Assembly: GCF_050624435.1 (NCBI RefSeq)
Contig: NC_134539.1
Coordinates: 49,260,001-49,324,000, forward strand
Direction: 5' to 3'
Length of the DNA stretch: 64,000 bases
Source: Tenrec ecaudatus
Lineage: Eukaryota; Chordata; Mammalia; Afrosoricida; Tenrecidae
Part shown: one piece after another, positions 11,724 through 23,099 of the stretch
Position numbering within the stretch: the stretch's first letter is position 1
Layout: every line of letters starts with the position of its first letter
Translations under genes and position numbers: made by a program
Notes under the pieces: generated by a model
Told to the model about the DNA's origin: nothing
The model's input: only the letters and a program-made list of their open reading frames with translations
Databases searched by the model: none

Positions 11724-12768
11724 TTGTATATACTCAAGTAGTAGTCGACCCAAATATAAGCTGAGGTACCTAATTTTACCACCAAAAAATTGGGGAAACT
11801 TACTGACTAGAGTATAAGTCTAGGGTGGGAAATGCGGGTACTGGTTTAATTTCAAAATAAAAACAGGTACCAATAAAATTACATCGAGGCATCAGTAGGT
11901 TAAATATTTTTGAATATTTCAAAGAAAAACCGTAAACTAGCTCTGTAAGTGGAAAAGAAGATCAACAAAAACAATGTGGTATCAACAAGAACCATACGTG
12001 CTGTGTGACTGCACGCGCTGCATTACTACATGGGCTGCCTTACCACATGTACACAACGCAGCTTGTACAGTTTGAGGCCTGATGCAATCTGGTGATATTT
12101 CAGAATGTGATAACATGACTGTTTGCATAGAGCAGCCCGTGTTAGGGCTCATCATATACACGGTGCGTTGTGTACGCACTGTTACTGCACACACGTTACA
12201 GCATACGTATGGAAGGTGCTAACACAACACAACGTGTATATGATGAGCCCTAACAGACTACTCTATGCAAGCACAGTCAACACTAGGTCCAGATAGGGGC
12301 TAATAAAGTAAAAAATAAAATACAGCATACTAAGTACTGTAAATAAATGTACTGTATATCCAAGACCAGAGATACACCAGTACTGGTAATTCAGCAATGC
12401 TTGGGCGGATCAAGGGGGCGTGACCAAGCAGAGGTACGACTGTCATTGGTCACAGCCCTGGAGAAGAGCGGGAGAAGAAGAGCGGCTGCATCCAACATTC
12501 ATCTGACAAGGTACCAGCACACAGAAGGGGGCAGGTTCTTGCCCACTATGGCACGGACAGCACAGAGGCTGCCTGTGTGCAGGAGAAAAGAGCGGTAACA
12601 TCAGCAGTCATCAGGCCACCCACAGAGGCTGCAGACGCCCGCAGATGAGCGTGAGGGACTGGAGATCAGGTAAGTAGGACCCTCACTCACAGATAAGCCA
12701 AGGGTGGCTTTTTCAGCATAAAAAATGTGCTGGAAAAACTCGGCTTATACAAGAGTGTATGTATATGG
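11724..12768 (+). mobile_element. 1.05-kb TIR element, copy 2 (same family as 934-2021)
   Basis: Starts TTGTATATACTCAAGTAGTAG and ends CGGCTTATACAAGAGTGTATGTATATGG. Same orientation and full-length colinearity with copy 1. Differences include a small AGCGGGAGAAG duplication near 12470 and loss of part of the right subterminal segment. The inner part alternates TGCATTACTACATGGGCTGCC-type segments. No target duplication or transposase was seen. Confidence 0.7.
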
Positions 12769-13376
12769 TTGTTCTCTTTTGTGATCTTTCAGGCTTTTGT
12801 TGTCCTTCAAGTCCAATTTTCCTCCTAGTCTTTCTTAACAGGTTTTTGTTTATTTTTCCTTACTTTAAATAATTCCTAAATAAAGCTCTGTAATTTAAAA
12901 GTTAAAAAAGACCAAGAAACAGTCACAACTACCACTTTTTCCCTATATGTTTCCAGAAATTACAGTAAATATTAAACAAATAAAATAAAGATACTTATAT
13001 ACTTGATATCTTTATATGAGATGATCATTGAATAATTACAAAATTTGAGGTTAATAAAACTAAACAGTGTCTACAGTAGTTTTAAGTTTAGCTGCATATA
13101 AGAACAATATATTTGATACATAGTTGCTTAAGAAAAAAAATTAATTTCTCACTATGTAAATAGTCTCCAGTGACCCAGGCTCCAGGTCTCTGCTCTGTTA
13201 GGGGGCAGCCCTCATCCTCCTCATCCAAGGAAGCTGGAACTCCAGAAGGAAGCAGTGTGTGCCCATTCCAAGACATCCCCTCAGTCCCTCAGAACACTTA
13301 CTCTATCTCACTGGCCAGGATATAATCAGATGACCACATAGGGAACCCTGAAAAAACACCTATTTAATCTGAATGG

Positions 13377-13565
13377 AGTTTTTCCTGGATGGCACAAATG
13401 ATGAAGCACTTGACTGTTGGCTGGAAAGCTGGTGGTCTGTGGTCTGAACCTACCAAGAGGCACCTTGGGAGACAGGCCTGGGAGCCTGCTGCTGAAAGGT
13501 CAGAACCTTGAAACCCCCGTGGAGTAATTCTGCTTTGCATACATAGGGTCAGTAAGAGTCAGAAT
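13377..13565 (+). repeat. AfroSINE (older, longer body form)
   Basis: Shows CCTGGATGGCACAAATGATG, GAAAGCTGGTGGTCTG, GAGGCACCTTGGGAG, TGCTGAAAGGTCAG and the end GGGTCAGTAAGAGTCAGAATC. This is the tRNA-derived head plus RTE-like tail typical of afrotherian SINEs. Confidence 0.8.
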
Positions 13566-13651
13566 CAATTCAGGGGTACTTTATAATAACTCATCTTTAT
13601 TGAAGGGCTTTCTTACACAGATTGAAACCGCCAACTTTGAAGTCCCTAGAT

Positions 13652-13869
13652 TAAGGTGGCCAGATTTTAACATTGGTAAAGCGGGACACCATTGATAAAA
13701 CTCATATCCTGGCGAAATAGCCACATGGCAGCCAAAAACCGTATACCCTAGCTTGTTGTGCATTCTTTCAAAAATCGGGACTTTTTTAAAACGGCGCGGG
13801 ACGCGGGAAAAATTGTTAAAAATCAGGACTGTCCTGCCAAAAGCGGGATGTCTGGTCACCTTACCTTAT
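13652..13869 (+). mobile_element. Short TIR DNA element inserted in a MER5A fossil
   Basis: Begins TAAGGTGGCCAGATTTTAAC; the right side reads AGCGGGATGTCTGGTCACCTTA, giving inverted ends TAAGGTGRCCAGA. CCTAGAT occurs at 13645-13651 and again at 13870-13876, a likely target duplication. The body holds repeated GCGGGAC/GTCCTGCC blocks able to fold back. Family unknown to me. Confidence 0.6.
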
Positions 13870-13975
13870 CCTAGATGTACTGAATTAGAAACTCTGGAAG
13901 TGGCCGTAGCTGTAACAAACCACCCTGGTGAGCCAAGCACTGCTTTACTCTCATGGTTGTCTGACTACTGATCTA
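13870..13975 (-). mobile_element. MER5A-type fossil, partial
   Basis: Contains TGTACTGAATTAGAAACTCTGG next to the short TIR element at 13652; partial and diverged. The left half, before 13645, is too decayed to confirm. Confidence 0.5.
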
Positions 13976-14214
13976 GCGCTGTCTTTCCATTGGTCCTCTC
14001 AATATAACCAAAGTGTCTGGAAGTGAGCTCCGCTTACCAACTAAGTCCTTGCTAACACCCATGATTCCAAATACATTTAGATAAAAGTCGTACCTCTTGT
14101 GAGACACACTACTCCCATGGTTTCATGTGTCAACTTAATTTACGTAATAAACTGACTTCCAAATTTACCTCATTGTACTGAGACCAGAAGGCTCTGCTGC
14201 TTATCTGACTTCTG

Positions 14215-14715
14215 CACTTGGATGTTCCCCAGGAACCTCAAACTCAAAATATACATCTGAACTTGCTGTGTTTTATTCTCTAATATAAATGAAAGGCTCT
14301 GTCTTCAGTCGAGGCAATTATTCCAGTCCATGTCCAAAACCTGTGAATGATTGCTGCAATTCCTTATTCATTCAATTGCTCACCAATCACAATCAATTTA
14401 CCGTACTTAAATCTTCCAAGTCTCTAAATCACAATATCCACCACCAAAGTACAAGCTACTACCTCTTACTTGTATTATTACAGCAGGCACTTCTTAACTG
14501 CTTTCCTTCCAGTATTGCATTCTTCCAATTAAATGAACACAAAGCCAGACTGTACTTTTACCAGTTTAGGCTGAGCCCCTCGATACTGTTGATATCCAAC
14601 CATTCTTTCCTTTAAGCTTGGCAATTCCATGATTCAAAACCTCAAAAACGCAAAAACAAAAGTAAAAACAACCTTCAGCAGCCCTCCACTGCTCTTAGGA
14701 TGGTAACATTGATGA
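14215..14715 (+). mobile_element. LINE L2 fragment
   Basis: Sense L2 landmarks: CCAGGAACCTCAAACTC, TCTTACTTGTATTATTACAG, CTTAACTGCTTTCCTTCCAG, and CCTTCAGCAGCCCTCCACTGCTCTTAGGAT (split here only for description). The 108-aa frame across it is a chance remnant of L2 ORF2, not a gene. Confidence 0.7.
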
Positions 14716-15187
14716 TGATGATTTGACTACTACCATTAGTAGGTTGCGGGGCTTATCCCCATGCGGGCAGGCAAATCTACTCAGTGCATTTCAAATGCTT
14801 AAGGGAGAACCATCACCCTTTTTTTTAACTCACAAAACAGGTTCTCAGTTCGAAGAGCATTTCGGGTGCTATCTCCAGGAAGATAAAAAGAACACCCAAA
14901 CTTTGTTTGCTCCCAAGCCAAATTCCATCAGCAACCCAACCCACGCCAATCTAGATTTGCCCTCTGAAATTCAGCAGCTTAGGCACACTTTACTAACATT
15001 ACAGAGGCGAAAGGAGCAACTACCTTGGCACATCAATGAGTGAGTTGGGGATCTAGGAGACACTTTGAATGAGATAGACTTTTGTTTCCATACTAACTAT
15101 AAATTTCACTAAGACACTGTTCAAATTTATGGGATTAGTAACTATAGGTTTGTTTTAAATTTGTATAGGCCGCTACTTTTCTAAACT

Positions 15188-15352
15188 CTTTTTGTAAAAT
15201 CATTTTGGGGGCTCTTACAGATATTATAGCAATCCATATATCAATTATATCAAGCAAACTTGTACATGTTACCATCATAATTTTGAAAACATTATCTTTC
15301 TACTTGAGTCCTTATCCGTTTTTCCCTTCCTTCCTTGGCGACCCTCCTACCT
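15188..15352 (-). repeat. Afrotherian L1-lineage 3' end fragment
   Basis: Diverged minus-strand copy with TAAAATCATTTTGGGGGCTC, CAAGCAAACTTGTACATG, TTCTACTTGAGTCC. About 165 bp. Confidence 0.75.
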
Positions 15353-15789
15353 AAATTCTATTTTTCTTGACTGTAAATCAAGAGAAAATAATTATGAAGC
15401 CAAGGGCAAGATGTAGCAAAGTAAAATCCTGACAGTTTGCTGTAATAACCTCAAGCCGAGGCCTTCTTCATGGACACTCCAGTACTTGCAATAAAATAAG
15501 TGCCTGCTGATTGGTTAATTTGCTGCTGCTTCAGTGATAGTGGTCAGAGTTGTTACTATTTGTTTTTTAACAAACCTGTATAGTTTGGAAGGGAGCATAT
15601 TAGTGAACTATTAAGATTGTCCCCCCCAGTGCTGTAAAGGCTAGATCACAAAACACTAAACTCAATGAAGTGTTGTATCACCACTTCCCCCATCGCCACA
15701 CTCTCGCCACAGTGATGCATTTTATATTGTACCTTTACTAAATGGACGCGTTCTCTTTCATCTCCCCCCTTTTCTGTAATCTTTTCCTT

Positions 15790-15965
15790 CCCATGAAACT
15801 ATCTATATTCCCTTTATCTTTTACCTGGATAATTCCTACTTATTCTTCAGGTTTTAGGCTATACGTCATCTTTTTCTGAGACATCTTTACTTCCTGGATA
15901 GTCATACCACCTTATACTTCATATAGAACACTATATGGTTGTTTATTGCTCTGTACAAGGATGCT
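15790..15965 (+). mobile_element. LINE L2 3' fragment
   Basis: Reads CTGGATAATTCCTACTTATTCTTCAGGTTTTAGG (landmark in two parts) followed by ACGTCATCTTTTTCTGAGAC and a CACTATATGG-type end, the standard order of the L2 3' region. Possibly the continuation of the L2 at 14215. Confidence 0.65.
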
Positions 15966-16367
15966 CCACAAATTTGTGGAAAAATGGAATTAAAAGATAA
16001 TGACATTTTCCCAAGGACTTTTGGAAGTCCTATTACTGTGAAATTTGGCAACTCCAAAAAGCAAACACACAGATGGATTAACTGTACACAAGAGATTTAT
16101 TAAAGAAAATGAGCACGAAGAATCAAGTGGGAGAGTAAGAAAGGAAGAATCTCAGAGAATTTTAGCAAGCCTGAGGCGGAGCCCTCAACTAAAGTCCAAT
16201 CAAAGAACTTCAGTGACTTCCAAGGATGGGTCCACCTGTACGAGCACCACCTGCCATTTTCAATCCCTGACCAGGAGCTGCCCGAGGAAGCACCAGTGCA
16301 GTAAGACTTCAGGGGGACTCCAGAGGGCGACAGCTGGGACTACCCATCAGTTATACTCCCTGTAGCA

Positions 16368-17110
16368 CACTGGTTCACAACCTTCCTAATGCGACAACCC
16401 TTTAATACAGTTCCTTATGTTGTGGTGACCCTCCAACCATAAAATTATTTTCATTGCCGCAACTTTAAAAAAAATCATTTTATTGGGGGCTCATACAATT
16501 CTTATCACAATCCATGCATATATCCATGTGTCAAGCACATTTGTACATTTGTTGCCATCATCACTCTCAAAACATTTGTTTTCTACTTGAACCCTTGGTA
16601 TCAGCTCATTTCCTCCCTCCCTCATGAACCCTTGGTAATTTATAAATTATTAATATTTTATCATATCTTACCCACTCCCTTCACTCACTTTTCTGTTGTC
16701 CATCCCCCAGGAGGAGGTTATATGTAGATCCTCATAATTCATTCTCCCTCTCCATCCCACCATCCCCTTCACCCTTTATAGTATCACCCCCAATATTGAC
16801 CGGGTATCGCAACTCTCAGAACTGTTTCTGAAGGGATCATCTGCCCTGGAGTCCCTGTATTTCCAGTTCCAATCTGTACCAGTGTACATCCTCTGGTCTA
16901 GCCAGATTTTTAAGGTAGAATTGGGATCATGATAGTGGGAGGGGAGGAAGCATTAAAGAACTAAAGGAAAGCTGTATGTTTCATAGGTGCTACAATGCAC
17001 CCTCATTGCTACTTCCAGTAATTTTGCTACTGTTATGAACTGGGTGACCCCTGTGAAAGGGTTGTTCAACCCTCAAAGGGGTCGCGACCCACAGGTTGAG
17101 AACTGCCGCT
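16368..17110 (-). mobile_element. SPIN element, copy 2, split by a younger insertion
   Basis: Left end CACTGGTTCACAACC...ACCCTTTAATACAG; right end AAAGGGGTCGCGACCCACAGG then TTGAGAACTGCCGCT. The halves are 16368-16463 and 17010-17110. Together they make the same short SPIN MITE as copy 1. Confidence 0.85.
16464..17009 (-). mobile_element. L1-lineage 3' copy nested in SPIN
   Basis: Runs from AAAAAAAATCATTTTATTGGGGG through GACCGGGTATCGCAACTC and the TGGTCTAGCCAGATT block to TGTTTCATAGGTGCTAC. ATTGCCGCAACTT and ATTGCTACTTCC at the borders look like a degraded target duplication. It shows the L1-lineage family was active after SPIN landed. Confidence 0.8.
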
Positions 17111-17464
17111 ACAGCAGCTGTTAGCACACAGTTCCACAGCAGCCACAACTCCCCCCAGTAGGTTTGAACACAATATAGCTAGGGGCTCTTATTTCCCTTT
17201 TCTGTAATAGAACTTATAAGATATTCAATAAATATTTATTTTTGAAACTCAAGTCTCAGTACTAAATCAGCAAAACAAGATAAATCAGCAAACCTCATTG
17301 TTTTTTTTTACGTACTTAAAAATATACCCCAAGACATCATATTCTTCTAGAACCCCAAGAGCGGACAGAATAAATAAAAGAGGCATCTCTACAATCTATC
17401 ACTTTATAAAGTACGAGCATGTAAATGGATAGATCATGTCTAGGATTCCCCCCAACGCCCAAAT

Positions 17465-17605
17465 TTCAAGAGCCGAAATCCACTGTCATCGAGTTGATTC
17501 TGACTTAAAATAGTGAGCCCAGGACAGAGTTTCACAGAAGTAACCTCGTTACCACTCACTATCTGGTTAGCAGTTGAGCAAATAACCATTGCACCACCTG
17601 GCTTC
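17465..17605 (-). repeat. AfroSINE, antisense
   Basis: Antisense body: CCACTGTCATCGAGTTGATTC at the left (RTE-like tail) and GGTTAGCAGTTGAGC...ACCATTGCACCACC at the right (tRNA head, A-box side). It lies about 220 bp downstream of PTBP3 exon 3 in gene orientation. Confidence 0.8.
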
Positions 17606-17821
17606 CATGATTTGAATTTATTTTTAAATCATATGGTTCCTTATAATGTGTAAATTATCTCTATTAATGTTTTCTTCTACCTGAACATCTATACCACAGA
17701 ACTGTAGTGCCACACCTCAACATGTTTGTAAAATGAGACATGTAAGAACACTGTTTAACAACAAATTGAAACCTCAACAGAGAAAACATTTCAGATTTTG
17801 AAAAAAAAAATTAAGACTCAC

Positions 17822-17906
17822 CATACACACCTGTCATAGAAATAGAATTGTTCATGGTAAAAGGTCCGTTAATGATGCCAGATGAAAGAAGCTCATCAGA
17901 TCCCCG
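17822..17906 (-). CDS. PTBP3: PTBP3 exon 3 (residues 15-42)
   Basis: An 85-nt exon with acceptor TTTTGCTTTTCAG and donor GTGAGT at 17821-17816. It starts in phase 0 with CGG GGA TCT and encodes RGSDELLSSGIINGPF, then TMNNSISMTGVY, leaving one base (G) that joins the next exon to make Ala43. The peptide identifies PTBP3. Met32 (codon at 17855-17853) corresponds to the start of the shorter human isoform beginning MNSS, so this exon may supply an alternative translation start. The segment is intrinsically disordered and lies between the two basic halves of the nuclear-localisation region. Confidence 0.95.
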
Positions 17907-18489
17907 CTGAAAAGCAAAAGCAATGCTCAAGTTTAAAAAGTTTGGATAATGGTTTGGGAAATTTTCTACTGAGAATATTAAAAACTAATATTCACCTAAA
18001 CATTGAGACAGTTAGGGGAAATATAATCATGAATCGCAAAACTTAACAGTTGAAAGTGAGCTTTACAAGTATGAAAAAACTTTAAACAAGCTGACTGGTA
18101 GCTAGCCCAAGTTGTACAAAAAAGAGTCATCACAAAGACGGACTCATAATTCTACAGCCATTTCTGATCAAGCTTCAGCCTCCAAGTGTTTACATTTCAA
18201 GTATCTGAAACTCTAAGCATCACATAAGTGCAAATCTATGCATATACAGGCAAAGACCTTGTGAACGTCTCCTTTAAAATCTTGACTTTTTTCCCCTTTC
18301 ATTTTGTTTACAACGAATTTCTGGTTGGTTCTTAAATTTTTAATTTATATGTGATGATGACCCTTAACTTTTTAATGGCATTGGCAGTGTTGTGCTCCTA
18401 TATAACCATGATTTAAAAGAGTGGACAATGTAGGTGGCACCGAATTTAGGGAGCTTCTGAAACTTACCTTTTCTAAAGGACCCTAGCTT

Positions 18490-18853
18490 CGGGGTTTTTT
18501 TTTAACTTCTTTTCACCTAAATTAATATGTATCTATCCTCTAGTTCCTGGTTCACACACACTCCCCGCCCACTCCCCAATATTCAATCTTTAAGTGACTA
18601 ATTTCACTCAGCATGTTGCCTTTCAAGATTCTTCATGTTATGACATAGTTCACAGATTCATCATTACCTGTTAATGTTGTGTAGTAAATACTCCATTGTG
18701 TACATATATACCATAGATTTTTCTCCATTTTCCCATTAATAAGCATTTGGTGTTTCCGTCTTTTTGCTATTAGGAATATGGTTTCAGTGAACACAGATGA
18801 CATAATATGTTTGTGTTATATGTGTTCATGTCACAGCTCTTATTCCTCTACGA
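18490..18853 (-). mobile_element. Ancient L1, antisense, segment 1
   Basis: Typical L1 3' UTR antisense text: TTTCACTCAGCATGTTGCC, TTCATCATTACCTG, ACTCCATTGTGTACATATAT, TTTGCTATTAGGAATATGG. It continues at 19265-19369 and 21216-21950 after two later insertions are removed. Confidence 0.82.
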
Positions 18854-19264
18854 CAGCAGTTCTCAACCTGTGGATCTCGACCCCTTTGGGGGTCAAACGA
18901 TCCTTTCACAAGGGTAGCCTAAGACCATTGGAAAATACATATGGTCTTAGGAGCCAAGACACCACTCCACTACCTGTCTCCAGGCAGGTCTGCCCACATG
19001 CAGATATTGCCCACATGAGTACCTGGCATGAAGACTGCTACCCATGCTACACCCTGCCTCAAGACAAAATTTCATTTGTCATTAGAAATAAACATTTCAC
19101 AATATCACATTTACATATCCGGCATATCAGATGTTTACATGATGATTCCTAACAGTAGCAAAATTAGTTATGAAATAGCAATGATAATATGGTTGGGGGT
19201 CACAGCCCCATGAGGAACTGTATGAAAGGGTCGTGGCATTAGCAAGATTGAGTGAGAACCACTG
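18854..19264 (+). mobile_element. SPIN element, copy 3, long form, with target duplication
   Basis: Left end CAGCAGTTCTCAACCTGTGG, CGACCCCTTTGGGGG; right end GGTCGTGGCATTAGC...GAGAACCACTG. Flanks CTCTACGA (18846-18853) and CTCTAGGA (19265-19272) match at 7 of 8 bases, the 8-bp duplication expected for hAT. It carries about 200 bp of extra interior compared with copies 1 and 2. Confidence 0.9.
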
Positions 19265-19369
19265 CTCTAGGACATACCGATACACCAAGTATTAGGATTG
19301 CCAGATCTTATGGTACTTATATTTGCAACTTTTTAAGGAAACAGCATACTGTTTTCCATAGTGGTTACA
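19265..19369 (-). mobile_element. Ancient L1, antisense, segment 2
   Basis: Short piece between SPIN copy 3 and the young insertion, including TTAGGATTGCCAGATCTTATG and GCATACTGTTTTCCATAGTGG. It is colinear with segments 1 and 3 of the same L1. Confidence 0.8.
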
Positions 19370-21215
19370 TTTTAATTTTCTTTTTAAAAATAATTTACTG
19401 GGGCTTGTACAATTCTTTTCACAATCCATCCATCCATCCATTGAGTCAAGCACATTTGTGCCATCATCATTCTCAACACGTTTGCTTTCTACTTGAGTCC
19501 TTGGTATCAGCAGCTCATTTTCCCCTCCTTCCCTGCCACCCCCACAAACCCATAATTTATAAATTACTAAATTATTATTCTGTCATGAATTACACTGGCT
19601 GATATCTCCCTTCACCCACTTTTCTGTTGTCCGTGGATCATTGTAAACAGTTCTCCCCTTTCTACCCCACCTTTCCCTTACCCTCCTAGTATCTCTACTC
19701 TAAATAATTGGTCCCAAGGGGTTTATCTATCCTGGATTCCATCTGTTTCCAGCTCTAATCTGTAAAAGTGTATATCCTCTGAGGATTTGTAAGATAGAAT
19801 TGGGATCATAATAGTGGGGGGGAGGGAAGCATTAAAGAACAAAAGTAATGTTTCATAGTTGCTACACTGCACTCTGACTGGCTCATCACCTCCCTGCCAC
19901 CCTTCTGTAAGAGGATGTCCAGATGCCTACAAATGGGCTTTGGATCTCCACTCCACACTGCCCCTCATTCACATTCATATGATTTTTTGCTCTTTGATGT
20001 CTGATGCCATCGACACCTCATGATCACACAGGCTAGGGTGCTTCTTCCATATGGGCTTTGTTGTGTTAAGCTAGATGACCAGTTGTTTACCTTCAGCCTT
20101 TAAGATCCCAGACACCGTATTTTTTGATAGCCAGGCACCATCAGCTTTCGTCACCACATTTGCTTATGCACCCACTGTCTTAGGAGATTATGTCAGAAAA
20201 AGCATCATGGGATGCCAGTTTAAAAGAACAAAGTGTTCTTGCATTGAGGGAGTACTTTAGTAGAGGCCCAATGTTCATCTGCTACCTTAACACTAAACTA
20301 TAAATATATGCACATATTTATTTCCCCATCGTCATATATATTTGCATATGTACATACCTATATTTAGACCTCTATAAATGCCTTTTGCCTCCGAGTTCTT
20401 TCCTCTATTTCCTTTTACTTTCCTCTTGTCTATCATTTTCAGCCTTCATTTGGATCTCAGTAATTCCTCTCAGTTACACTGCCCCTTGATCAAACCCTAC
20501 CAGGCCTCCTACACCCTCACCATTGATTTTGGATCACTTGTTCCCTTGTCCCTAGGTTTGTTAACACTCTCTTCCTTCCTCCCGCACCCCCTCCTATGTC
20601 CACGCCCCCCCCAGGCATCGGTCCCATTATTTCCTCCTCCAGATTGTTTATCCTCCCTATTTTATCTAGACAGACCTGCAGATAATAATATGCACACAAA
20701 AAAACAAGATAAAGCAACAAAAGAAACAAACCAATAACAAAAAACAAATGACCAAAAAAAGAGGCTGTAAATAGTTCAAGGTCTGTTTGCTGACCTTCAG
20801 GAGGGTTTTCTGGTAGAATCTGATGGGGTGCCACGCCCTGGCCCCAAAGTGTATTTTGATATTCCCTCTGGACTTCCTTGCTCTGTTCCCCTTGCTGTTC
20901 TGTTGTACACCCTTAGTATTTAGCCTTGGCATGGTGGGGTCAGATCAGGCCCAATTCCGGCACTGGGCCTCCAGTGTTGTCCTTCATAGGGCTATGGGTA
21001 CGTGAGGCATGTCATGCCATGTTTCATATGGTCCTCTCTGTGCACTGGCTGCTCTGAGTGGGGATATCGTCCTCAGGGTTTGGTGGGCCAGGATATGTTC
21101 CACTCTCCCCTTCATTTGCTCCCTTGTGCTCTGATCAGACATGTCCCTCTCCCTGAGTTGTAGCTTCAGTGCTGTCCTCTGAAGTAAATTCTTCTGGGGG
21201 GAGAAGGGGCTGGCC
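19370..21215 (-). mobile_element. Afrotherian L1-lineage element, 1.85 kb, 14-bp target duplication
   Basis: CCATAGTGGTTACA stands at 19356-19369 and again at 21216-21229, so both ends are fixed. It reads, in element order, from GGCCAGCCCCTTCTCCCCCC through the GGGGTGCCACGCCCTGGCCCC block, an A-rich CAACAAAAGAAAC stretch, the TCTAAATATAGG and TAGAGGTC region, to the 3' end with a T-rich (A-tail) border. One copy of the internal 242-bp unit. No intact ORF of consequence. Confidence 0.88.
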
Positions 21216-21950
21216 CCATAGTGGTTACAGTTTATATTCCCATGAGCAGTGTAAGAAGATTCCAGTTTTCTATCCTCCTATCGTCATTTGTTCTGTTTTA
21301 TTTTTTAATTTTGCTGTTAATGCAGGAATGAGATACCTCATTGTTTCTATGTGCATCTAATTACTAATGATCATTTCATTACCAATGAGCATTTCTTCAT
21401 ATGTTTGTTGGCTGCCTGGGTGTCTTCTTTGCTAAGTGTCTGTTCACATTTTCTGCCTGTTTTTTAATTGCATTTGTCCTTTTCTTGTTGCGGTAATAAA
21501 GTTTTCTAAAGGTTTTAGAGATTAGTCCTAAAATCGATAAGTGATTAAACAAAAATATTTTCTCAGTCTGTGTGTTCTCTTCTTAACTCTTTTACACACA
21601 TTAACTGTCTAATTTAGGTCACCGTTACCTAGTTTATCTTCTGTTTGGGTGTTTTCAGTTATGTCTAATAGCATATTTATGCCATGTATTAGGGCTACTA
21701 AATGTGCCCCTATGTTTTCACTGACAGTCTTTATAGCTTTAGGGCTTACATTGAAGTCCTTGATCCATCTTTACGTTGTTTTACATGGTGTGAGATATCC
21801 AGAAATGAGGCAATTTATTGCAGTATTTGTCAAATTTCTTAGTGCTACTTATCTGTTAATCCTAAAAATTACCTGCAATATATATGATTTCTTACGCAGC
21901 TACTACTGTTTGAGTTAGCATGCTTTGTTTTGGTCAGGTAAAGACTTTTT
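21216..21950 (-). mobile_element. Ancient L1, antisense, segment 3 (ORF2 end)
   Basis: Antisense ORF2: CCCATGAGCAGTGTAAGAAG, GAGATACCTCATTGTTTC, TATTTTCTCAGTCTGTGTG, CTATGTTTTCACTGACAG, CCTTGATCCATCTTTACG. Frames are broken. Confidence 0.85.
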
Positions 21951-22224
21951 ACCTATTGCAAATCTGAATAGTCAGTGCTAAAAGGCAGCCCAGCCTTTCC
22001 CACTGTTAACATAAGCTCTAGCACCAAGGTTAAAGCGTTTACATTTAGAAGTACAATAAATACTATGTCCAAAGGTTAAAAAACAACCTATTTCCAAATA
22101 GTATTGTTTGTTAAACTTGGTCCATTTTAAACAGCAAATATCATCTTGGACAGATGATAAAAAACAATCTCCAAACTACTGTACCATTATTAGGCTAACA
22201 AGAGCATAACATTAAATGCTTAAT

Positions 22225-22310
22225 ATTTAGGTTTAAATACCACTTCTATAGGGTCCCTAAGAGTCGCAATCAATTTAATAGCAGTGAGTCTGAGTTTGAG
22301 ATTTGTAGGA
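22225..22310 (+). repeat. AfroSINE 3' tail fragment
   Basis: AGGGTCCCTAAGAGTCGCAA then TCAATTTAATAGCAGTGAGT, the common SINE/RTE tail. The head is missing or too decayed to see. Confidence 0.65.
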
Positions 22311-22756
22311 GGAAATTTCAGATTTTGCTATAGAAAAACAAACCACCAATGATTTTGAAAATAGAAATTCAATTATTTTTAAAATTCCTTTATTGAAACA
22401 GCCAGAATTTATTATCTGTGGATATTTTGCTGCTTTCTTTCTCTTTCTTGTTTTGCTACTTTCTTACAGAGATACATAAGAAGGAGGAATGAAATAGCAC
22501 CAAGGATGAAAAAAATCCTGAAGACTCCAACTCCCTGAGAGACTAGGATTAAGATCTTACTAAGGAACAGGCTTTCCTAAGAAGTCTGAACCATATAGAC
22601 ACTGTCTGGACAAAGAACATCCTTGTCGCCGTCGTTCACCGCTACCACAGCTGCGGGAAGGTGAATGTTAAATGTAGCAAAAATGTAAATGCACCCAGCA
22701 TGGTTTTATGAGAAATATAGTAAAAGATGTATTACACAAAAATATCTATGTTCAGT

Positions 22757-22990
22757 GCAAGATATGACAAAATAATAATTTATAAATTATCAAGGGTTCA
22801 TCAGGGTGGGGGAGCAGGAAGGGAGGGGAAAAATGAGGAGTTGATGCCAGGGGTTTAAGTGGAGAGCAAATGTTTTGAGAATGATGAGGGCAATCAATGT
22901 ACAAATGTGCTTTACATACTTAATGGATGTATGGATTATGATAAAGAGTTGTATGAGCCCCTAACAAAATGATTTAAAAATATTTTTTCT
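22757..22990 (+). repeat. Afrotherian L1-lineage 3' end copy
   Basis: GCAAGATATGACAAAATAAT, ATTATCAAGGGTTCATC, GATGCCAGGGGTTTAAGTGG, then CCCCTAACAAAATGATTTAAAAA. A 230-bp 3' fragment. Confidence 0.88.
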
Positions 22991-23099
22991 ACATGTGATT
23001 TAGTATTATTTATATCTTTACATATAGATCATTTTATTTTTAAAATCAAAATCACTTTTGATTTTGATGTAGGAATATGTTAAAATGCCAACTAAGCAT

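Noticed and set aside
14289-14615. 108-aa ORF
   Set aside because: Lies in an L2 LINE fossil; no start context or splice link.
20378-20834. 119- and 105-aa ORFs on opposite strands
   Set aside because: Both fall within the L1-lineage insertion at 19370-21215.
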